Of a stretch of DNA of 64,000 bases, positions 58,801 to 64,000 are shown one piece after another. Under the pieces are notes generated by a model that saw only the letters and a list, made by a program, of their open reading frames with translations, was not told the origin of the DNA and ran no database searches. The stretch comes from Rhodocyclaceae bacterium (GTDB lineage: Bacteria; Pseudomonadota; Gammaproteobacteria; Burkholderiales; Rhodocyclaceae): NCBI GenBank assembly GCA_023150275.1, contig JAKLLG010000009.1, forward strand, positions 83,010-147,009. The letters are read 5' to 3'. The position numbers and the translations under genes were made by a program. The number at the start of each line of letters is the position of its first letter. Position 1 is the stretch's first letter.

Positions 58801-59170
58801 GGGCCGCATCGAACATTGCGGCAAAACGCCTTTCCGACTCGCGAAGCCCGGACGATACCCGATTGAAGCATTCAATCAGCTGCACAAATTCATGACTGCC
58901 TTCTGCCGCGAGCTGACCTTGCCAATCGCCGCGCAGCAATCTTTCGTGCGCTTCCATCAAATGCTTCAGTGGATGAACAACCAGTCGCTGAATCAACAAC
59001 GCCAGCGCCAGTATCGCAATCACAAACAGTAACAGCACGACAACAAATACTCGCTCATCGACGGCCGTACTCCCGCTCCCAGCCAACGCCCACCAGACCC
59101 CAGCCACAAGCAGCAGCAAGATCAGGCTCGTGGCAAGGAGAATCCGGGAGAAGAGGCGCATGCGCATCAT
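55862..59170 (-). CDS. multi-PAS/GAF sensor histidine kinase
   Basis: The 1102-residue protein has two N-terminal membrane helices (about 8-30 and 42-63) with only a few periplasmic residues, then a HAMP-like linker. Four PAS domains follow at roughly 118-235, 238-360, 368-485 and 490-610, including FDLSPAGIMLLDADGKIAMCN. A GAF domain is at about 640-800, then a coiled coil and a HisKA-like domain with the phosphorylated histidine at H862 in GVAHELNTPIGN. The HATPase domain ends the protein (NLVNNALFHAF, DDGVGVP, GSGLGLNIVYNIV). No response regulator is adjacent. It follows the MazG-like gene by 18 bases. Confidence 0.92.
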   Translation of the reverse strand: MMRMRLFSRILLATSLILLLLVAGVWWALAGSGSTAVDERVFVVVLLLFVIAILALALLIQRLVVHPLKHLMEAHERLLRGDWQGQLAAEGSHEFVQLIECFNRVSSGLRESERRFAAMFDAAPYPVVVNRISDGNYVEVNPAYLEFSGLPREALIGRNAVELGVTDAATADAQRAALLASGRLDGIELEYATAGGAPRWLLYSSRVVEIDGEKLAISMLADITAQKRVEIALRESEASFNTLFELAPIPLAYTTRDDGYRGTHWNEAWYRNFGYSPAEAEGVSGADIGLWVNPEDRQRYLDATKRDATVSGMAVRMRRKNGSERNCHLFGRFIRAAGRELLMTAYLDTTEQQFAEDALRARELWLQRLFDLSPAGIMLLDADGKIAMCNQRLADILGYELRELVGRPYLELVHPTHAEAARAGVGRMLEDDSYTFFSAERAYLRKDGAEVLALLSAARLDDPGLGSGAILATVNDISSLKTAEARLRASEAELQAVFNASPVAMIVSDVARNYASVSANDAWERQFLRRREDVMGLTGAEMGLWASLPDRDRVLATIVADGAVSGFETRLVRGDGVELTCRISARKAQVGDRELLVMVQEDVSDLRRAERSLIDVNDRLARQLALSDAVARAQADFIANAQTEAFSTLLADLLALTGSEYGFVGEVLFADDGAPYLKTHALTNIAWNDETRRLYDESASAGLEFRNLKTLFGAALSSGRPVIANDPARDARRGGLPPGHPPLNAFLGIPVHVGGRLIAMAGLANRAGGYDEALVDWLHPLLLTVGQMVEARRAECSRLAAEAQLRELNEQLDERVRARTSELDQANRELSGALDTLQRAQNDLVRSEKLAALGSVVAGVAHELNTPIGNSVTVASTLVEMADQFDQTVHEGTLRRSALLAFIGRARDASRMLLANLQRASNLITSFKQVAVDQASEQRRQFGLAEVVDEILVMLQPQMKKRPVELRVAIDPGIVLDSYPGPFGQVVANLVNNALFHAFDDGGRKGNIDITGKLVDGRVRVTIADDGVGVPVENLRRIFDPFFTTRLGRGGSGLGLNIVYNIVTGVLGGEIRVESAPGQGACFSIELPLVAPQRAESQPSNA

Positions 59171-59188
59171 TAACCGATGGAATTCGGT

Positions 59189-59536
59189 TCAAAGCTCGGT
59201 ATATTTCACCGCTCGCCCGCGCACCTTGTCCGGCGGGTACTTTTCGCGGTTCAGGGCCATCTTCTCGGCGAAGGCTGTTGCGAGATCGATATCGAGAAGA
59301 TCGGCCACGCGGACGACACCCATCAGCACGTCGCACAGTTCGTGGGCGACCGCACGGCGCTTGTCCGGCGGCAGCGCAAAGCTCTCGCTTTCCGAGCACC
59401 ACTGGAAATGCTCCAGCACTTCAGCCGCCTCGACAGCAAGCGCCATCGACAGGTTTTTCGGGTTGTGATGCCGGTCCCAGCCACGTTCCGTAACGAAGCG
59501 CCTGACCTCGTCGCGCAATGCATGCAGATCGTTCAT
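59189..59536 (-). CDS. MazG-like nucleotide pyrophosphohydrolase
   Basis: The 115-residue protein has the all-alpha NTP pyrophosphatase pattern: WDRHHNPKNLSMALAVEAAEVLEHFQW, where E-x2-E binds magnesium, and HELCDVLMGVVRVADLLDIDL carrying the E-x2-D half. It resembles the iMazG/RS21-C6 group that hydrolyses dCTP or modified nucleotides, a house-cleaning role in the cytosol. The gene begins 84 bases from the divergent M48 protease gene and is probably co-transcribed with the histidine kinase gene 18 bases downstream. Confidence 0.88.
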   Translation of the reverse strand: MNDLHALRDEVRRFVTERGWDRHHNPKNLSMALAVEAAEVLEHFQWCSESESFALPPDKRRAVAHELCDVLMGVVRVADLLDIDLATAFAEKMALNREKYPPDKVRGRAVKYTEL

Positions 59537-59620
59537 GGTGCGGATCGCCGTCGTCTATGAGCCTGTGCTACTGTACGCTCCGCAATGCCCGCTGAACAGA
59601 CACAGACTCCGTAAATCACC

Positions 59621-60442
59621 ATGTCGTCCACGCTTTTCACTCTTGCGCGCAGCCTGCTGCTCGCCTTTGTCCTTGGCAACAACAGCGCCTTCGCGGAAGG
59701 TGTCGATGTCGGCAAGCCATCGTCCTTGCGCAACCTCGTTCCGGCGGAGTCGATCGAGAAGGCAGCAACGCAGGAATACCACCAGATGATGCGCCAGGCT
59801 GCGGAGAAGAAGGCGCTCGCTCCCGCCGATCATCCGCAGGTGCAGCGTCTGCGCCGCATCGCCGACCAGCTGATTCCGCATGTATCTCCGTTCAATCCGC
59901 GCGCCAAGCGCTGGCGCTGGGAGATCAACCTGATCGCCTCGAAGCAGATCAACGCCTTCTGCATGCCGGGCGGGAAGATCGCCTTTTATACCGGCCTCGT
60001 CGACGGCCTGAAACTGAGCGACGACGAAGTCGCCGCGGTGATGGGACACGAGATCGCGCATGCGCTGCGAGAGCACGCCCGCGAGCGCATCGCGAAGACG
60101 CAACTGACCTCGATCGGCGCGGCGATCCTCGGCGAGTTCGTCGGTGGCGGAAAGTACTATGAAGCGTTCCGCTTTGGCGGCAACATGCTGACGCTGAAGT
60201 TCTCGCGCGACGACGAAACGGAAGCCGACGTCGTCGGCATGGAACTCGCCGCGCGCGGCGGCTTCGACCCGCGTGCCGGCATCACGCTCTGGCAGAAGAT
60301 GATGGCAGCGAGCAAGGGCGAGCCGCTGGCCTGGTTCTCGACCCATCCCTCCGGCAACAACCGGATTGCGGAAATCGAACGCAACCTGCCGCAAGTGATG
60401 CCAATCTACGAGCGCAGCCGCAACCCGGCCGCCGCCCGCTGA
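59621..60442 (+). CDS. M48 family metalloprotease
   Basis: The 273-residue protein has a signal peptide (FTLARSLLLAFVLGNNSAFA) and an M48 protease domain with VMGHEIAHALREHARER (HExxH) and the third zinc ligand in DDETEADVVGMELAARGG. There is no TPR domain, so it is the short type like E. coli LoiP/YcaL, which act in the periplasm on outer membrane proteins; unlike those no lipobox cysteine is evident. It is the second M48 protease in the window besides the BepA-like one. It abuts the convergent CoA transferase gene with no gap. Confidence 0.9.
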   Translation: MSSTLFTLARSLLLAFVLGNNSAFAEGVDVGKPSSLRNLVPAESIEKAATQEYHQMMRQAAEKKALAPADHPQVQRLRRIADQLIPHVSPFNPRAKRWRWEINLIASKQINAFCMPGGKIAFYTGLVDGLKLSDDEVAAVMGHEIAHALREHARERIAKTQLTSIGAAILGEFVGGGKYYEAFRFGGNMLTLKFSRDDETEADVVGMELAARGGFDPRAGITLWQKMMAASKGEPLAWFSTHPSGNNRIAEIERNLPQVMPIYERSRNPAAAR

Positions 60443-61642
60443 TCAGATGGCGCCGGCCGCGCGCAGCGCGGCGATGCGCGCCGCGTCGTAGCCAAGCCCG
60501 GCCAGCACCTCGTCGGTGTGCGCGCCGAGCGCCGGTCCGATCCACTCGGTGCTGCCGGGCGTTGCCGAAAGTTTGGGCACGATGCCGGGCATGCGGCATT
60601 CGCGCCCGCCCGGCAAGGTCACCGCCTGCAGCATCTCCCGCGCCAGGAACTGCGGGTCGGCGAACATGTCGGCCACCGCGTAGATGCGCGAGGCCGGCAC
60701 CTCGGCGGCGGCGAGCTTCGCCAGCACTTCTGCCTCGTCGTGCCCGGCGACCCAGGCGTCGATCAGTGCGTAGATCTCATCGCGCCGGGCATCGCGTCCG
60801 GCGTTATCCGCCAGCGCCGGATCGTCGGCCAGATCGGCGCGCCCCATCGCCAGCAGCAGGCGGCGGAAGATCGCATCGCCGTTGGCGCCGATGGCGACAT
60901 GCTTGCCGTCCTTCGTCGTGTGCGTGTTCGAGGGCGTGATGCCGGGCATGATGTTGCCGGTGCGCTCACGCACGAAACCGAACACGTCGAACTCCGGCAC
61001 CAGCGACTCCATCATCGCGAACACCGCTTCGTAGAGCGCGACATCGACCACCTGGCCCTTGCCGCCATTCACTTCCTTGTGGCGCAGCGCCATCATCGCG
61101 CCGAGCGCGCCCCACAGTGCGGCGATCGAATCGCCGATCGAGATGCCGGTCTTCACCGGCGGCCGGTCGGGAAAACCGGTGACGTAGCGCAGCCCGCCCA
61201 TCGACTCGCCGATGGCGCCGAAGCCTGGCTGCGCGGCCATAGGCCCGCTCTGGCCGAAGCCGGAAAGGCGCAGCATGACGAGGCCGGGGTTCTCTGCAGA
61301 AAGCGTCTCCCAGCCGAGACCAAGCTTTTCGAGCACGCCGGGGCGGAAATTCTCGACCACGATGTCGGCCTCCGTCGCCAGCGCACGCACAATCGCCACG
61401 CCGTCCGGATGCTTGAGATTGACCGTCACCGATTTCTTGTTGCGTGCCTGCAGGTACCACCACAGCGAGGTGCCTTCGTAGAGCTTGCGCCACTTGCGCA
61501 ACGGATCGCCGCCATCCGGCGCTTCGATCTTGATCACTTCGGCGCCGAATTCGCCCATGATTCGGGCGGCGAAGGGGCCGGCGATGAGGGTGCCGAGCTC
61601 GAGTACCTTGAGGCCGGCAAGCGGTTTCTGGCTGACAGTCAT
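60443..61642 (-). CDS. class III CoA transferase (CaiB/BaiF family)
   Basis: The 399-residue protein has the family start LAGLKVLELGTLIAGPFAARIMGEFGAEVIKIEAP and DPLRKW. NKKSVTVNLKHPDG is followed by ADIVVENFRPGVLEKLGLGWE, where the aspartate that forms the acyl anhydride normally lies in the later segment FPDRPPVKTGISIGDSIAALWGALGAM. These enzymes move CoA between organic acids. The acid pair cannot be told; context gives no clue. The start at 61642 matches the family. It lies downstream of the diguanylate cyclase gene by 49 bases on the same strand. Confidence 0.9.
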   Translation of the reverse strand: MTVSQKPLAGLKVLELGTLIAGPFAARIMGEFGAEVIKIEAPDGGDPLRKWRKLYEGTSLWWYLQARNKKSVTVNLKHPDGVAIVRALATEADIVVENFRPGVLEKLGLGWETLSAENPGLVMLRLSGFGQSGPMAAQPGFGAIGESMGGLRYVTGFPDRPPVKTGISIGDSIAALWGALGAMMALRHKEVNGGKGQVVDVALYEAVFAMMESLVPEFDVFGFVRERTGNIMPGITPSNTHTTKDGKHVAIGANGDAIFRRLLLAMGRADLADDPALADNAGRDARRDEIYALIDAWVAGHDEAEVLAKLAAAEVPASRIYAVADMFADPQFLAREMLQAVTLPGGRECRMPGIVPKLSATPGSTEWIGPALGAHTDEVLAGLGYDAARIAALRAAGAI

Positions 61643-61691
61643 GATGGCTTTGCAAGAATTCGACAGGCGCGCAGCATACCCGGAATGCGGG

Positions 61692-62960
61692 TCAGGCGCT
61701 GACCACCTGATTGCGCCCGCTCCGCTTCGCCTCGTAGACCGCCGCATCGGCGCGTGAAAACAACTGATCGAAGCTCTCGCCGGGCGCGAGCGTGGCAATG
61801 CCGAAACTGGCGGTCACGGGAATACCCACCGGATTGGCTGCGGCGACCTTCTCGCGCAGGCGCTCGGCCCCCAGACCGGCCTGCAGCGTCGTCGTACCCG
61901 GCAGGAGCATGATGAATTCCTCCCCGCCATAGCGCACCACCAACTGCTGCCCGCGGACAATGCCGCGCAGGATGTCGGCAACGGCCATCAACACCTCGTC
62001 GCCACGCGAATGGCCATAACGGTCGTTGATTTTCTTGAAGTGGTCGATGTCCACCACGACCAGCGATAAAGGGGCGCCGGTACGCTGCGCTTCATCGAGC
62101 AGGCGCGGCGCTTCGGCATCCAGGTGATGGCGGTTGTGCAGCGAGGTGAGTTGGTCACGCAAGGCCATCTCGCGGACCAGTTCATGCTGTGCAGCCAGCC
62201 GGTCGTACAGTTCGCGCAGCATGAGCAGGTTGCGGAGTCGCGCAGCAAGCTCCTCGGCAACGACCGGTTTGCCGACGAAATCGTTGGCACCTGCCCGCAG
62301 GATGTCGACGCGGCGCGCTACGCTCTCGATCGAAGACAGCGCCAGAATCGGCAATTCACCCTTCCTGCCCTTCTGCCCGCGTACGGCGCGGATCACCGAG
62401 AGGCCGGTCTGCAGCCCTTCGAGCACGAAATCGGTAACGACGATGCTGTACTCGGTGCACGTGAACTGTGCGATGGCGTCTTCGGCAGTCTTGAAGCGAT
62501 CAACCGCCAGTCCGAGACCGGTCATCACCTCGATGCAGAAATTGGCGGCGGTATCGCTGTCCTCGACGAGCAGTACGCGCCCCGTCAGGCGATGTGTGGC
62601 ACGACGCTCCCACTGCTCGACATAGCGTTCAAGATCGCCGAGATCGGATTTGGGAAAACAGTCGGTGATGCCGGCGGCAATGGCATCGTCGAACACCACC
62701 TTGTCCGGCGTGCCGGCAAGCATGAGTGCGGGCACGTTGCCTGCCAGCTTGCGCCGAACGGCCTCGCGATAGAAGGCTGGCGCACGCATGTCGCCCAGTT
62801 CGAGCGAAAAGCAGAGGATGTCGAAATGTCCATCGGCAAGCATCTGCAAGCCGGCATCGCCGCTCTCGGCCATCACCACCTCGACATTGCTGCGCGCGAA
62901 AACCGAGGCGATGATCGTGCGCTGGAAGCGGGAAGGGTCAATGAGCAGGACTTTCAGCAT
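61692..62960 (-). CDS. response regulator diguanylate cyclase (REC-REC-GGDEF)
   Basis: The 422-residue protein has two receiver domains and a GGDEF domain, like PleD. The first receiver (1-118) lacks an aspartate at the expected phosphorylation site (LCFSLELG, around residue 52), so it is probably degenerate. The second (127-248) has acidic E133 and D134, phospho-acceptor D177 and K231. The GGDEF domain (265-422) has the active-site GGEEF at 345-349, so it should make cyclic di-GMP. No RxxD inhibitory site precedes it. No kinase gene is adjacent. Confidence 0.92.
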   Translation of the reverse strand: MLKVLLIDPSRFQRTIIASVFARSNVEVVMAESGDAGLQMLADGHFDILCFSLELGDMRAPAFYREAVRRKLAGNVPALMLAGTPDKVVFDDAIAAGITDCFPKSDLGDLERYVEQWERRATHRLTGRVLLVEDSDTAANFCIEVMTGLGLAVDRFKTAEDAIAQFTCTEYSIVVTDFVLEGLQTGLSVIRAVRGQKGRKGELPILALSSIESVARRVDILRAGANDFVGKPVVAEELAARLRNLLMLRELYDRLAAQHELVREMALRDQLTSLHNRHHLDAEAPRLLDEAQRTGAPLSLVVVDIDHFKKINDRYGHSRGDEVLMAVADILRGIVRGQQLVVRYGGEEFIMLLPGTTTLQAGLGAERLREKVAAANPVGIPVTASFGIATLAPGESFDQLFSRADAAVYEAKRSGRNQVVSA

Positions 62961-63115
62961 GGTCCGAATCCAGGGGTCTGACGATAACTGCCGTGCCGGT
63001 CACGCCGGTGCATGCAGACATGGCTGGCCGGCGCAATGGAAGCTCACACCATGATACCCAATTCTCGAGCGCGGTGATGCGTCGGCCCGGCATTACCGAG
63101 CCAGTGCCGCTCCTC

Positions 63116-63850
63116 TCAAGCTGTGCCGCCATCCGGAAAATCGAACGAGAAATCCCCAAACTCTCCAGAAGATTGACCAAGCCGCTCGACGCGATCGAGC
63201 AGCCATTTCCGTTCGCTGCGAACGAAGTGCCAAGCTTGTTTCTCGACACGGGAATCGGGGATTCCCTCAACGACCTCACCTGTTCGGGTATCGGTGACAT
63301 GGTACGAGGTCGTGCAATCGACCAGTGCGACAAAGCGGTCTTCCGTCGGATCGGGCCGGTCATCGACTTCGAGCATCTCCACCTTGTTCAGCGCCAGCGT
63401 GAACAAGACCGGTTTGAACCCGCGTTCCAGCCAGATGGCGAACGCCCGTTCGAGGCGCTCGCACCAACGCGGGCTGAGCTCTGCGGCGATCGCAGCGACA
63501 TTGCGTTGCTGAACCGCCCGCCAATACGGCTTGAACAGCGACTCGACACGCGCTGAAACTTGCTCGGCCGACCAGAATTCGTCGTTGACCGCGGCGGCCT
63601 GAAGCGCTGCTTCGGCGCTGTGTACGCGCCGTCGCAAACGAGAACCGGCAACCACGGCCACAATGACGATAAACAGCAGAACCAGCAACTCGGCGAACGG
63701 AAGCAGGGCCCTCAGCACCGGGATGGCGATGAGGGCAATGATCGCCAGCACGAGCGCCGCGACAAGGAACGCGATCGAACGCTTCGTCGGCGGCCTGGCG
63801 ATCTCATCTCTGGCTGGATGCAAGCGGTGATAGCGAAAACGGACGCGCAC
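63116..63850 (-). CDS. Tim44-like membrane protein, start uncertain next to intron
   Basis: The product of about 244 residues has a hydrophobic hairpin (FLVAALVLAIIALIAIPVLRALL and LLVLLFIVIVAVVAGSRL). A C-terminal domain follows with FWSAEQVSARVESLFKPYWRAVQQRN and WHFVRSERKWLLDRVERL, resembling the Tim44-like/NTF2-type fold. The frame stays open past 63850, but that part is derived from a group II intron (63862 onward) and is unlikely to be native protein. The GTG at 63850 is a possible start; alternatively the true N-terminus lies beyond the intron and the gene is interrupted. Function is unknown. Confidence 0.6.
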   Translation of the reverse strand: MRVRFRYHRLHPARDEIARPPTKRSIAFLVAALVLAIIALIAIPVLRALLPFAELLVLLFIVIVAVVAGSRLRRRVHSAEAALQAAAVNDEFWSAEQVSARVESLFKPYWRAVQQRNVAAIAAELSPRWCERLERAFAIWLERGFKPVLFTLALNKVEMLEVDDRPDPTEDRFVALVDCTTSYHVTDTRTGEVVEGIPDSRVEKQAWHFVRSERKWLLDRVERLGQSSGEFGDFSFDFPDGGTA

Positions 63851-63861
63851 GAACAAGTCCC

Positions 63862-64000
63862 ATCGAGTAGGGGACGGGGTCACCCCCGTCGCCCTCTCAC
63901 ACCACCGGACGTGCGGTTCCGCATCCGGCGGTTCATTGAACACACTGGAGTCGTCGCATCGTATCGAGTAGCGACACCAGCCCCAAACGATCAAAAAAGG
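63862..64000 (-). mobile_element. 3' end of a group II intron (domains V and VI), continues past window
   Basis: On the minus strand, positions 63934-63900 fold as a domain V hairpin: ACCGCCGGATGCGG pairs with CCGCACGTCCGGTGGT around a two-base loop. A domain VI-like hairpin with ACGGGG/CCCCGT follows, then CCTACTCGAT, the usual 3' end of this intron class. The boundary with the Tim44-like gene is therefore near 63862/63861. The rest of the intron and any reverse transcriptase gene lie beyond the right edge. The call rests on recall of the conserved 3' sequence and its folding. Confidence 0.7.

Overview
The window is GC-rich, densely packed bacterial chromosome, almost all of it coding. Gene content and order point to a betaproteobacterium, most likely of the Rhodocyclales (Azoarcus/Thauera/Dechloromonas type). 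The pointers are rpsP-rimM-trmD-rplS, xseB-ispA-dxs, clpS-clpA, lptF/lptG divergent from pepA-holC-valS, ilvBNC-pssA-leuA, and genes for DUF2069, DUF3619 and DUF3106 proteins. This assignment is inference from gene families; no rRNA or tRNA gene was seen.

Layout. 1-4.4 kb: a fatty-acid/acyl-CoA cluster with a 2,4-dienoyl-CoA reductase, a TetR regulator and two paralogous alpha/beta hydrolases, the first cut by the left edge. 4.5-8.6 kb, minus strand: two small secreted proteins (one CigR-like), a rhodanese-type sulfurtransferase, a STAS-like protein, an EamA transporter and a Rieske oxygenase. 8.8-12.7 kb: xseB-ispA-dxs-folE2 (isoprenoid and folate/queuosine precursors). 12.8-14.8 kb: the ribosomal protein/tRNA methyltransferase operon. 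15-17.8 kb: a 500-residue protein with PilZ-like motifs, then yihY and a DUF2069 gene sharing a 20-bp divergent promoter. 17.8-23.6 kb: branched-chain amino-acid and phosphatidylserine synthesis. 23.7-25.5 kb: an ECF-type sigma factor with three overlapping membrane or secreted partner genes. 25.6-33.6 kb: lptFG, then pepA-holC-valS. 33.6-37.3 kb: a fused PabB-PabC, TusA and a BepA-like protease. 37.4-42.4 kb: moaC, soxYZ, a cold-shock gene, clpSA and rraA. 42.5-51.5 kb: a chemoreceptor, then the two glyoxylate-shunt genes aceA and aceB with an HDOD protein, a LysR regulator, a TSUP exporter and lrgAB. 51.6-64 kb: a periplasmic caspase-like protein, a beta-barrel protein, a nucleoside-recognition (Gate) membrane protein, a multi-PAS histidine kinase, a MazG-like enzyme, an M48 protease, a CoA transferase, a diguanylate cyclase, and a Tim44-like gene whose 5' side abuts the 3' end of a group II intron running off the right edge.

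Most interesting signals. A 14-bp palindrome core (GTCTTATATAAGAC) lies directly upstream of the aceA promoter and recurs with one mismatch just upstream of the TSUP-aceB genes, which suggests one regulator for both halves of the glyoxylate shunt. lrgAB follows aceB, suggesting a small organic acid transport role. Other candidates are a secreted caspase with a propeller-like N-terminal half, the sigma-DUF3619-DUF3106-RDD module with an apparent CTG start, the PilZ-like hypothetical protein, orphan soxYZ with a variant carrier tail, and the bidirectional, possibly leaderless, yihY/DUF2069 promoter. No CRISPR array, prophage or complete insertion sequence was seen.
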